Shown piece by piece: positions 9,233-16,914 of a stretch of 26,809 bases of DNA. The stretch lies in contig CAZGQD010000019.1 of the NCBI GenBank assembly GCA_964527395.1, positions 1 through 26,809 on the forward strand. Direction: 5' to 3'. A model generated the notes under the pieces. That model ran no database searches. It was not told where the DNA came from and worked only from the letters and a program-made list of their open reading frames with translations. This DNA comes from GCA-2688265 sp964527395. Its GTDB lineage: Archaea > Nanobdellota > Nanobdellia > Woesearchaeales > GW2011-AR9. The translations under genes were made by a program, and so were the position numbers. The stretch's first letter is position 1, and every line of letters starts with the position of its first letter.

Positions 9233-9317
9233 CCAATTCAAAGCACAAAAAACCTATATAATCTCTCCTGACAAATAAATTCCAATAAGAATATTAACAA
9301 AAGAATAAAATTACCAA

Positions 9318-10691
9318 TCAAGCAGCTAAATTCCTATCTCCTTTGTAGAAACTAACAGCAGCCTTATCATCACGTAAACCGATATTACTTGGATCTGCAC
9401 TACACAATCTGTCATAACCAATAACTGAAATAGCATGCATCAATAAATCACTGATTTCAGTCTTATTCAAAGATTTAAGCTCCCACTCACCAGCTTTATA
9501 ACCACTTTTCTTACGATCAAGCACAACTGTTCTATAACGAAGTGTATCTGCTAGTTCAACTAACTCACGTCTAGGTATGATGAAAGGTAATACTCCGCAA
9601 GCAAATCCACCAGGAAAATATTTGTATGTGGTTCTAAGTGAATGAGCTGCAGCAATAGCATTAGCAGTGTAAAATATATCTGGACTACTTAATTGTCCTT
9701 CTGGAGTTCTTCTCCATTGACGAACTGCTTGTTCAGATCCTAATTTTTTATTATCCTTACTAACTGAATTATCATAAACCTTCAAGTTAAATCCAAACAT
9801 CAATTGTCTTTCTATATGGCCACGACGCAAAATAGGCATGTCTTCAAGACTAATTTGGTGAATCTGATCAGGATATTCTCTACTTGGAGTTCTCATCATC
9901 CAACCAGTACGGTGGTTATGTGCTCTAAAAACTCTTTGAATCAAATCAAATTTACCAGGATGTAAATGTTCTAGAACTTCATAAGCATTAAGATCATCAA
10001 TCCTCTTAAACATCCTTTCCCCTTTGGCTTTTTCATTGGGGTTATTACTTCTAGAATATTTCTCTGCCAGAGTCAAAAATGCAACATGGTCTTGATACAT
10101 TTTAATTTCAGCAGCTTCAATAGCTCGCAAAGGATTTACAACCCTCAACCCTCCATCGTGAGGACTTTGCCAAGCATATGCAAAACGTCTTTGATCTTCA
10201 TTAGTTCCTGCCAAAAGCCCAAATGCTTCACGCAGCAACATATCTGGAGTAAGAGATTCATTACACAATTCAACAAAATCAAATCTTCCATCACTACTTC
10301 TTCTATAATCTGAACCTAAAAGCCCCATTAAAACACGTGGGTGATCTAAACGAACTAAACTTGAATCAAAATAACTCATAACTAATTGAGTGTCTTTCCC
10401 AGCAATTCGATACTGTGGCGGAAGAACAATCAACTCATCACCACTTGACTCAAAAACACGTCTAATTGTGTTACGCTTATCTCCTAAAAAAGGCCCTCTT
10501 TCAGTCAAATCCTCTAAACTATTAGCTCCAGTAGCTCCCCATAAAACAGCATTAGGATCACGAGCAGCAAGCCTACCTAATCGATTAATAGAATTGGCAC
10601 GCTGCCTAGGATCACCACGGGCATTAAACATCTCCTTTACAGTAGGCCGAATAAAATAATCCTCTCTTCCTTTAGCCAAATCAATTCTCAT
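9318..10691 (-). CDS. Hypothetical protein, 457 aa
   Basis: I recognise no family. The long reading frame with its own promoter is convincing. The protein is Arg- and Asp-rich (RRSSDGRFDFVEL, RAHNHRTGWMMRTPSREYP, DIFYTANAIAAAHSLR) with no signal peptide, membrane span or repeat. Its high Arg use contrasts with the Lys-rich proteins around it and resembles that of the 110-aa neighbour downstream. The two may be functionally linked, but each has its own TATA box. TTTATAAAA at 10712-10720 is 25 nt before the ATG. Confidence 0.7.
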   Translation of the reverse strand: MRIDLAKGREDYFIRPTVKEMFNARGDPRQRANSINRLGRLAARDPNAVLWGATGANSLEDLTERGPFLGDKRNTIRRVFESSGDELIVLPPQYRIAGKDTQLVMSYFDSSLVRLDHPRVLMGLLGSDYRRSSDGRFDFVELCNESLTPDMLLREAFGLLAGTNEDQRRFAYAWQSPHDGGLRVVNPLRAIEAAEIKMYQDHVAFLTLAEKYSRSNNPNEKAKGERMFKRIDDLNAYEVLEHLHPGKFDLIQRVFRAHNHRTGWMMRTPSREYPDQIHQISLEDMPILRRGHIERQLMFGFNLKVYDNSVSKDNKKLGSEQAVRQWRRTPEGQLSSPDIFYTANAIAAAHSLRTTYKYFPGGFACGVLPFIIPRRELVELADTLRYRTVVLDRKKSGYKAGEWELKSLNKTEISDLLMHAISVIGYDRLCSADPSNIGLRDDKAAVSFYKGDRNLAA

Positions 10692-10711
10692 AAACCTAAG
10701 AAAACACTCCG

Positions 10712-10720
10712 TTTATAAAA
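10712..10720. promoter_or_regulatory. Shared, near-symmetric TATA box
   Basis: TTTATAAAA reads as a TATA box on both strands. On the minus strand it is 25 nt before the ATG of the 457-aa gene. On the plus strand it predicts a start near 10743-10745, just before element C. Confidence 0.45.
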
Positions 10721-10744
10721 AAGATCTGACAAAAATGTAATTAA

Positions 10745-10892
10745 TGCAACTATTTAGAAGATCTCGCGTTGCTCGATGGGGGCGATTAGCGAAGAGGCTC
10801 TTCTCCACGCTCATTCGCAAAGCTCACTCGGGTCGTTTGGTCTTGCTTTAATTATCTCTTTCTGCACATTACGCCCTCCATACATCTTCTAA
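10745..10892 (+). ncRNA. Structured RNA, element C (unrecognised)
   Basis: A GC-rich island without an ORF between divergent genes. It is closed by a perfect 9-bp helix, TTAGAAGAT (10754-10762) with ATCTTCTAA (10884-10892). Inside it a second helix pairs ATGGGGGCG (10776-10784) with CGCCC-T-CCAT (10872-10881), leaving one bulged T. A local hairpin pairs GAAGA with TCTTC around a GGC loop (about 10791-10803), and AGCG/CGCT can extend it. The strand is inferred from the shared TATA box. It may be a free RNA or the 5' leader of the helicase mRNA, although the helicase has its own TATA box. I found no clear relation to elements A and B. Confidence 0.45.
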
Positions 10893-10961
10893 CTAGTTTG
10901 AAATAATGACAATCTCCACCCCAAGCTTTAAAACCAAACCTCCATTCTCAATACATAACTC

Positions 10962-12929
10962 ATGGTAATGAAATACAAAGGATTAACTTTAGACAAGTTC
11001 CAAATAGACGCAATTGAAGCAATAGAAAACAATCACAGTGTAGTTGTTTCAGCTCCAACAGGTTCAGGAAAAACACTTACAGCAGACTACATAATCAACA
11101 AATACATCAAAAAGAACAAAAGAATCGTTTATACAGCTCCAATTAAAGCTCTTTCAAACCAAAAATACAAAGATTTCTCAGAGGAATATGGTGCAGCTAA
11201 TGTTGGTCTAATGACTGGTGACTTAGTTATCAATCCAAGAGGCCAAATATTAATCATGACAACAGAAATATATAGGAACATGGTTATGACTGGTGATGAA
11301 TCCGTAAAAGATGTAGCTTATGTAGTATTTGATGAAGTTCATTACATAAACGACATCGAAAGAGGCACAGTTTGGGAAGAATCAATCATCTACTCACCAA
11401 AAACAGTAAGATTCCTTTGTCTCTCTGCAACAATTCCAAACGCTAAAGAGTTCGCCAGCTGGATCAGTGCAATCAAAAAGCATAAAGTAAAAACAGTAAC
11501 TTCAGATACACGAGCAGTACCATTGACACATATGTTTTACGATCATGAATTAGGTATAACTGACTTAAAAAAGCTCAATAAACATTTAAAGTACGTAAGA
11601 GATATGCCTAAATACAGTCAAGTTTTCAGAAAAAAAGGCAAAAAAGCAAGATTAACTGAACCAAAACCAGATCACATAGACTTAATCAAACGCTTAGGTC
11701 CAGACAAAGTTCCATGCCTTTTCTTCTCCTTTTCCAGACGTGATACTCAAGAAAAAGCAAAGGAACTCTCCAGAACTAACATCTTCAAAAAGAACGCAGA
11801 AATCATCAGCATTTGTCAAAAACACAGTAAAAACTGGCCAACTGAGGTAAAACAACTGCCAACAACCAGACTTCTAAAGGAAGCACTAACAAAAGGCATC
11901 GGATTCCATCACGCAGGCTTACTACCAATGCTAAAAGAATTAGTAGAAGACCTCTTTGCCAAAGGACTAATCAAAGTTCTTTACACAACAGAAACATTCG
12001 CTGTAGGAATTAATATGCCTGCTAAGACTGTTTGCTTCAATGCTCTAAGAAAATATGATGGAAGGTCCTTTAGAGGTTTAAACACAAAAGAATACTTCCA
12101 AATCGCAGGAAGGGCAGGCAGACGTGGTATTGACAAGCAAGGTCTAGTAGTTTCTATGGTCTACCGTCCAAGTTTCAGATTCAACGAACTAAAAACTCTT
12201 ACATACAAAGACGTAGAACCAATTAAGTCCCAGTTCAAACTAAGTGTCAACACAACTCTAAATCTGATAGACAAACACACTCAAAAAGAAATAGAGCACC
12301 TCTTAAGATTAAGCTTCTTTAGTTATCAAAAGTTCGGCAAAAACTACGCTAAAGTTGAATCAAAGAGGATCCTTTACAGATACAATCGAATCGTAAAGAA
12401 ACTAGAACGCGCAGGTTTCATTAAAAAGGTAAACAAAACTAGCAAAGATAACAAATTGACAGAGAAAGGCAAGTTCGCCACCCACATTTTCGTAGACGAA
12501 ATAATCTTAGCTGAAGTCTTTTGCAGCCCCATGTACAAGCAACTAAACGACGCCCAAACTCTCTTACTAATCGCAGCTCTTTGCTACGAATCCAGAGAAC
12601 GAACCAAATTCAAAAAGCGCTTTTTAAATAACGACTACAAAAAACTAAAGAACATCCTCCAAGACGATCCAATCACAGCTAAAGAAAAGAAATTCGAAAA
12701 CCTAAAAGACGTAACTGCCCTAATCACACCTATGGTAGAAGGCGGCAGCTTCTTCGACATTCTAAATAACACTAACCTTTTAGAGGGCGACTTAATCCGG
12801 TTCTTCGGCCAAATCTTGGACAGAATCAACCAAATCAGAAAAGCCGGCTACGAGTTCGAGCTTGGACAAAAGATGGACTGCACTGAAGGCATCCTAAAAA
12901 GAGCATTAGAAGGCATTTACTTAATCTAA
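10962..12929 (+). CDS. Ski2/Mtr4-like DExH RNA helicase
   Basis: An SF2 helicase of the Ski2-like group, whose Mtr4 and Ski2 members feed RNA to the exosome. Walker A is APTGSGKT (31-38), the DExH box is DEVH (124-127) followed by YINDIERGTVWEE, which is close to Ski2/Mtr4 proteins. Motif III is SATIP and motif VI is GRAGRRG (383-389). After the RecA domains comes a winged-helix/helical C-terminal region to residue 655; the Mtr4 arch domain is not evident. A Hel308 DNA-repair role is less likely given the ERGTVWEE motif. The TATA box at 10926-10934 is 32 nt before the ATG; a second ATG two codons later is possible. Confidence 0.9.
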   Translation: MVMKYKGLTLDKFQIDAIEAIENNHSVVVSAPTGSGKTLTADYIINKYIKKNKRIVYTAPIKALSNQKYKDFSEEYGAANVGLMTGDLVINPRGQILIMTTEIYRNMVMTGDESVKDVAYVVFDEVHYINDIERGTVWEESIIYSPKTVRFLCLSATIPNAKEFASWISAIKKHKVKTVTSDTRAVPLTHMFYDHELGITDLKKLNKHLKYVRDMPKYSQVFRKKGKKARLTEPKPDHIDLIKRLGPDKVPCLFFSFSRRDTQEKAKELSRTNIFKKNAEIISICQKHSKNWPTEVKQLPTTRLLKEALTKGIGFHHAGLLPMLKELVEDLFAKGLIKVLYTTETFAVGINMPAKTVCFNALRKYDGRSFRGLNTKEYFQIAGRAGRRGIDKQGLVVSMVYRPSFRFNELKTLTYKDVEPIKSQFKLSVNTTLNLIDKHTQKEIEHLLRLSFFSYQKFGKNYAKVESKRILYRYNRIVKKLERAGFIKKVNKTSKDNKLTEKGKFATHIFVDEIILAEVFCSPMYKQLNDAQTLLLIAALCYESRERTKFKKRFLNNDYKKLKNILQDDPITAKEKKFENLKDVTALITPMVEGGSFFDILNNTNLLEGDLIRFFGQILDRINQIRKAGYEFELGQKMDCTEGILKRALEGIYLI

Positions 12930-13021
12930 CTCACACCTAGTTCCACCAAGCACTCTAACTACTCCAGCTACATCAACTCATTCTCCATCTACGCCTACTC
13001 ACCAACAGAATATTTCTACTC

Positions 13022-13224
13022 AAAAAAAGTAATTGGCGCTACAGTCCCCTACTGGCAATTACATCCAAAACAAGACCAAAGCAACGAGCATTTTTGTTGT
13101 TTTTCCAACAAAAATAGGAGCGAAGTGGAATGTACCTGCACTAACCTCATAAGCAAAGCGTTGAGGGTTTGGAAATTGTCTTGCAATTTCGAAAAGTCTG
13201 ACCAAAGCGCCAATTACTTTTTGC
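13022..13224 (+). ncRNA. Structured RNA, element B (copy 2 of the element A family)
   Basis: This fills most of the 318-nt gap between the helicase and 2H genes. A perfect 17-bp helix pairs 13024-13040 with 13206-13222. Inside are GTCCCCTACTGGCAATT (13044-13060), CAACGAGCATTTT (13082-13094), a perfect 10-bp hairpin (13090-13099 with 13106-13115), AGCGAAGTGGA (13119-13129), CCTGCACTA (13135-13143) and GTCTGAC (13196-13202), in the same order as element A. About 50 nt extra between the last two blocks form a bulged stem (AACCTCA/TGAGGGTT) and a 7-bp hairpin (GAAATTG/CAATTTC). The plus strand is taken from copy 1. A T run ends the helix. I see no good TATA box at the expected distance, so it may be processed from the helicase mRNA or be a decayed copy. 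The 12930-13020 stretch before it is strikingly poor in G. Confidence 0.72.
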
Positions 13225-13247
13225 TATAAAAAAGAAAATATCATAAT

Positions 13248-13823
13248 TCATTTGCTCAATTCAACCAAATAAAGCACTTTTCGACAAGTCCCATTGTTTC
13301 CCATATGACAAATAGCAACTTTAGAAGCTTGAAACTTAATATCAACTACCTTTTTAGCAATTTTAGTCTTCCCTAGAGTAATATGTGGATAATAATTTTC
13401 AAAACTTAATTTGTCTTTAAAATTATTCACCCAAAAGAATGTACTTTCTGAAATCTCGGATGAAGAAATAAACATGGTGCTTGTAGCAGATTTAGTCAAA
13501 TATGGGTCTAAGTCAGCCATCACTCTTTCATGTAATTTCTGCAACTCAGAACTTTTCTTAATATCAAACCAACAACGTTCATTTCCAAGTTTACTAATCT
13601 CTAAATCCAAAGCAGAAAAACCACTAGCAACCCTTTCAACAATCTCACTAACTCTACCTAGCTCCTCTTCATCTACAACACCCATAAACAAAGAGATGTG
13701 TGGCAAACAATTTTTCTTATTCAGACGAATTGGATCAGATTCAAAAGATCTATTTATCTCAATTGCCTTGTCCATAATCTCTTCAGGAGGAAGCAATGCA
13801 ATATCAATAGCTATTTTCGCCAT
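13248..13823 (-). CDS. 2H phosphoesterase (2'-5' RNA ligase family)
   Basis: The 191-residue protein has the two HxS/T motifs that define the 2H superfamily: PHIS at H42 and PHIT at H147, about 105 residues apart as usual. Members act on 2'-5' or cyclic phosphodiester bonds in RNA or nucleotides; the exact substrate cannot be read here. An open frame continues upstream to a TTG at 13865, but TTTTAAAG (13847-13854) sits 27 nt before the ATG at 13823, which starts the conserved fold (MAKIAIDIALLP). It converges with the helicase gene, with element B between them. Confidence 0.85.
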   Translation of the reverse strand: MAKIAIDIALLPPEEIMDKAIEINRSFESDPIRLNKKNCLPHISLFMGVVDEEELGRVSEIVERVASGFSALDLEISKLGNERCWFDIKKSSELQKLHERVMADLDPYLTKSATSTMFISSSEISESTFFWVNNFKDKLSFENYYPHITLGKTKIAKKVVDIKFQASKVAICHMGNNGTCRKVLYLVELSK

Positions 13824-13918
13824 AACTAAACTACTTAACTCAGGACTTTTAAAGCTTTTTAGCAAATTTCACATATAAAAACAAACATTTATATAGAAAA
13901 CAGCACCATTCAATTACT

Positions 13919-14170
13919 ATGGTAATGCAAACAATACAAATACGCCTAAGTGATGGCTTAGTAAAAGGCATAGATTCATTTGTAGAGTCTGGTTTCTACG
14001 CAAATAGGGCAGACGTTATAAGAGACGCTGTTCGTAAAATGCTGTTTCAAAAAATGGCTGGAATTATGCCTCCAAGTAAAGAAACAGGTGAACAGATAAT
14101 TAGAAAAGCAAGAGAAGAGTTATCAAAACAACCTTTCAACCTAGATGAGATTAACTCATTGTTGAAGTAA
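13919..14170 (+). CDS. Ribbon-helix-helix (CopG/ParD-like) protein
   Basis: An 83-residue DNA-binding protein. The N-terminal strand QTIQIRLSDGLVKGID and the helix pair YANRADVIRDAVRKML match the RHH fold of antitoxins and small regulators. The C-terminal tail (about 55-83, KETGEQIIRKAREEL) could bind a toxin partner. TTTATATAG at 13888-13896 is 27 nt before the ATG. The only nearby toxin candidate, the PIN gene, runs towards it on the other strand, and their 3' ends overlap by 15 nt. It may be a PIN antitoxin or an independent regulator. Confidence 0.85.
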   Translation: MVMQTIQIRLSDGLVKGIDSFVESGFYANRADVIRDAVRKMLFQKMAGIMPPSKETGEQIIRKAREELSKQPFNLDEINSLLK

Positions 14171-14596
14171 TTCTTCTGGTTTAAATGTAGTTACATATTT
14201 TTTAGCAAAAGTAAGCAAATCTCTATCTCTGGTAATCAACACATAACTCCTAGATTTAGAGATAGCCGTGTGCAAATAATCATAGAAACTAATTTTAAAT
14301 TCTTCATCTTTTTCATATTTTCTTGCAAGTTCATATTCATGAGGAAAAGTTTTTGTAATTATTATATTATCAATTTCATAAAACAATGCTTCAGCAGTTT
14401 CAAATAGTTCTTTTGAAAGTACGTGCCTCAGCTCTTTCAAGACAATGGTGGAAACATAAATAGTTGCATTTTTAGCACTAACAAAGTCCAAAAACAGTTC
14501 TAAAATTTTCCAATATGGAAGACCTTTGCTAGCATCTCCTTCCTTTTTAAAGAAATTAATCCATATGCAAGCATCCAAATAATATCTCTCTGACAT
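14156..14596 (-). CDS. PIN-domain nuclease
   Basis: A 146-residue PIN fold, usually a Mg-dependent RNase and often a VapC-type toxin. The expected acidic residues are present: D8 (YYLDACIW), E55 (LKELRH), D106 (FYDYLHTA) and D124/D126 (ITRDRDLL). The ATG lies 2 nt after the stop of the MutS5-like gene, with a G-rich sequence (GGGGGTTTGAGG) just upstream, so the two are probably co-transcribed and translationally coupled. The upstream TTG at 14602 would overlap and is unlikely. It converges with the RHH gene. It could be a toxin, or a nuclease partner of the MutS-like ATPase. Confidence 0.88.
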   Translation of the reverse strand: MSERYYLDACIWINFFKKEGDASKGLPYWKILELFLDFVSAKNATIYVSTIVLKELRHVLSKELFETAEALFYEIDNIIITKTFPHEYELARKYEKDEEFKISFYDYLHTAISKSRSYVLITRDRDLLTFAKKYVTTFKPEELLQQ

Positions 14597-14598
14597 CC

Positions 14599-16554
14599 TC
14601 AAACCCCCATCCTCCCAAGCAAGAACGAAAAGTACTCATTCCCAGATTCAACTCTGGCCAACTTCTCCACAATCAACTGCGGTGTACTCTTAGCAATAAC
14701 TCCAATTTTAGGGTTTCTATCAACAACAAGTTCCAAATCTGATCCTAAGTGACTAGCTTCGATCCCATCTATCCGAGCCTGCGGACATAATTCAGACAAA
14801 ACATCACCTAAGTGAGACACTAGTACAACATCTTTCCCAGCCTGCGAAGACAACCACTCTAACGTCCCAGCAATCAATCTCCCAGCCGCCCCAGGTTCTG
14901 TAATAGATTCTATTTCATCAATAAGCAAAAGTGCCTGAGCTTCACGAGTAGCAATATTGGCAAAGCTACGTAGTGTAGTCTCAAACGCTCCACTTCCAAC
15001 AGTTCCGTTACTCTTCTTAAAAAAGTGGATCTCAGAATAAAGTGGCAGTTCAACTTCTCCGAATACATAAAGACCCATCATACTAAGCAACTGTGACTCA
15101 GCAATCAAATGTAACAAACTTGTCTTTCCACCACTGTTGGCTCCAGTCACAATTGTTTGCGACCGATCTAAGTAATAACTAATGGCTTGCACATCCACGC
15201 CTTTCTCTTTCATCACAAAAGACTTCAATTCTAAACATCTAAAGCGCCCACTACTAACTATCTTAGGCATCAAAGCCCCAGAAAAAGTCTCCCCAAGACC
15301 AAGCAGAAAATCAACCTGTTCCAAAAATGTCTTACAAGATTCAATGATACCAAGTTTCCCAAAAAACCGACCAGCAAAGTCCTTCGAAGACAAATAAGTT
15401 CGACGTTTCAAACTAAGCGCTTGCTCTTTTTCCATCTCAAGTATCCTTTCAGCATCTACAGAAGGCAAAGCCAAACTAAAATCAAGATACTTAAGCATCT
15501 CACGCTCAGAAGCATCAGAAGAAAATTCCTTCTTGACATCATTAATTACCTGACTAAGCAATGCATGGCTGGACACATCTGCCTTTAACAAACCAAGCAA
15601 TTCACGCCCAGATATTTGCATTCCACTAAGCTTCTCTTCAACCGCATTCTCAACTTTCTTACAGAACTCTTCAACATCATTGCTAGTCAACACCAGAGCA
15701 CCACTCACGGAACCAGAACCAATCTCTTCCTCTAAACTAGCCACAATGGCAGAAAGAACCTCACGCTCAAATGCATCACACGACACCCCATATTCCTCAA
15801 TCAATACAAGGGTAGCTTCTAAAAACACAGCTTCACATTGGTATTTATAAAGGAGTAGCTCAGGTACAACAGAATAGACTCCTTTAAACTTAATCACTTC
15901 CACATTTTCAGCACATTCTACTTCAGACACAAACTTACTTTCCGAAGTATATGCATAACGAATAAACTCTTCTCCTGCATATTCTGAAAATTCTTCAAGA
16001 CTAGCAATCCTCACGAGCAACACTTCTTTAGGAAGCCCTTCCTTTAGCTCTTCATAAACAGCAATTTCATCACAAAGTACAACTATTTCATGCTTAAACA
16101 CCTTCTTTTGCACAGGCGCCTTTAGTAACGTACGCATCTCCTTCAAACGACGAACATCATATTGGGAATAAAAATCAACTGCTCTTCTAACAATATCTTG
16201 ACGCCGCCCAATCTCTTTCAAATCAGCTGTAGGATAAAATCCAATCAATTTTCGACAATTGGCATCGAGCACAAACCTTTTACGCACAGATCCAAGTATC
16301 TCATTAAGTAATTTAGCAATCACGGGGCTTTGCACCAGTCCATCTGAATAAGAGAACCCAAACTTTTTGGCATAAGAATATTTAACAATTTCATTAACTA
16401 CTCGAGAATCTAGTCCCAAAGAAAACAAGAATCTAAATTCACACTTTTCTAAACCTAATAAAAAATCATCCAACTGTTCTTCTCCAACTTCAGCAACAAT
16501 TTTACTAACTGTCTTTTCTCCAATCCCTGATATTTCCCCTAATTCAATAGCCAT
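14599..16554 (-). CDS. MutS5-like ATPase with N-terminal HhH motif
   Basis: The C-terminal ~200 of 651 residues form a MutS-type ABC ATPase: Walker A GANSGGKT (471-478), Walker B ALLLIDEIES, and a switch His in VVLVSHLGDV. A helix-hairpin-helix motif (ISGIGEKTVSKIV) starts the protein. The middle resembles the helical core and clamp region, and there is no mismatch-recognition domain. That layout fits the archaeal MutS5/MutS2-related group, which is thought to act on branched DNA such as Holliday junctions, not on mismatches. No Smr nuclease domain is present; a PIN nuclease is encoded directly after it. It starts with a TATA box (16588-16595) and an SD (GGTGAT) 5 nt before the ATG. Confidence 0.85.
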   Translation of the reverse strand: MAIELGEISGIGEKTVSKIVAEVGEEQLDDFLLGLEKCEFRFLFSLGLDSRVVNEIVKYSYAKKFGFSYSDGLVQSPVIAKLLNEILGSVRKRFVLDANCRKLIGFYPTADLKEIGRRQDIVRRAVDFYSQYDVRRLKEMRTLLKAPVQKKVFKHEIVVLCDEIAVYEELKEGLPKEVLLVRIASLEEFSEYAGEEFIRYAYTSESKFVSEVECAENVEVIKFKGVYSVVPELLLYKYQCEAVFLEATLVLIEEYGVSCDAFEREVLSAIVASLEEEIGSGSVSGALVLTSNDVEEFCKKVENAVEEKLSGMQISGRELLGLLKADVSSHALLSQVINDVKKEFSSDASEREMLKYLDFSLALPSVDAERILEMEKEQALSLKRRTYLSSKDFAGRFFGKLGIIESCKTFLEQVDFLLGLGETFSGALMPKIVSSGRFRCLELKSFVMKEKGVDVQAISYYLDRSQTIVTGANSGGKTSLLHLIAESQLLSMMGLYVFGEVELPLYSEIHFFKKSNGTVGSGAFETTLRSFANIATREAQALLLIDEIESITEPGAAGRLIAGTLEWLSSQAGKDVVLVSHLGDVLSELCPQARIDGIEASHLGSDLELVVDRNPKIGVIAKSTPQLIVEKLARVESGNEYFSFLLGRMGV

Positions 16555-16559
16555 TTAAC

Positions 16560-16613
16560 ATCACCAAACAACAATATCAAGAACTCCTTTATAAGCTCTG
16601 TCCGCACCTGTCC
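16560..16613 (-). promoter_or_regulatory. Promoter, SD and direct repeats of the MutS5-like operon
   Basis: On the minus strand, GGTGAT (16565-16560) precedes the ATG by 5 nt and the TATA box CTTATAAA lies at 16595-16588, 37 nt from the ATG. Just upstream, the plus-strand hexamer CTGTCC occurs twice (16598-16603 and 16608-16613), exactly 10 bp apart and so on one helix face. This could be an operator or activator site; that is inference. Confidence 0.4.
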
Positions 16614-16683
16614 AGTGGGTAGTGGCTTTTTTGATAACAAAAACAGCAATTAACTTAATAAGAAAAAATCACTTTCTCTAAAC

Positions 16684-16821
16684 ATGAAGTCAGCAACAAA
16701 AGTAAGTCAAGTTGAAAATTTTAAAAAATTAGCAAAAAAAAGCTCTCTAACTGCTAAAGATGCAAAAGAAATTGCAAAAAACATCAATGAAAGTATGGCA
16801 AATAAATTTAGAGTTCTTTAA
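16684..16821 (+). CDS. Small antitoxin-like protein, 45 aa
   Basis: A 45-residue Lys-rich helical protein. Its C-terminal half, SLTAKDAKEIAKNINESMA, resembles the tail of small VapB-type antitoxins that partner PIN toxins in DPANN archaea (from memory, low certainty). CTTAATAAG at 16654-16662 is 26 nt before the ATG, as for other genes here. No PIN gene follows on this strand. It may be an orphan antitoxin, or act on the PIN protein encoded about 2 kb away. Confidence 0.55.
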   Translation: MKSATKVSQVENFKKLAKKSSLTAKDAKEIAKNINESMANKFRVL

Positions 16822-16914
16822 ACTTAAACAAAGTTAGTACTACCAAGTTACTCACACCTTCTACCACCACAAATGTAGCAGATACATAAATACAAAATTA
16901 GAATCAATTATGGT

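Noticed and set aside
10745..13224. A 10-nt match (CAAGACCAAA) between element B and the reverse strand of element C, suggesting a third family copy.
   Set aside because: Element C lacks the 17-nt and 11-nt core blocks, and the match is on the strand opposite to its predicted transcript. It is probably chance.
60..13224. Elements A and B as ends of an insertion sequence, MITE or integron attC sites.
   Set aside because: The terminal inverted arms differ between the copies, no target-site duplications flank them, no transposase or integrase is present, and attC core motifs are absent. Conserved interior with changing arms fits RNA better.
13022..13224. Element B as a simple bidirectional terminator.
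   Set aside because: The helix plus T run could end transcription, but a terminator does not need 150 nt of conserved interior shared with another locus.
13411..13878. Plus-strand ORF of 155 aa.
   Set aside because: It lies opposite the 2H phosphoesterase gene, which has both catalytic motifs; its own sequence shows no family features.
16597..16637. GC-rich patch upstream of the MutS5-like gene as a small structured RNA.
   Set aside because: No stem longer than about 3-4 bp could be drawn; it is better read as a regulatory sequence.
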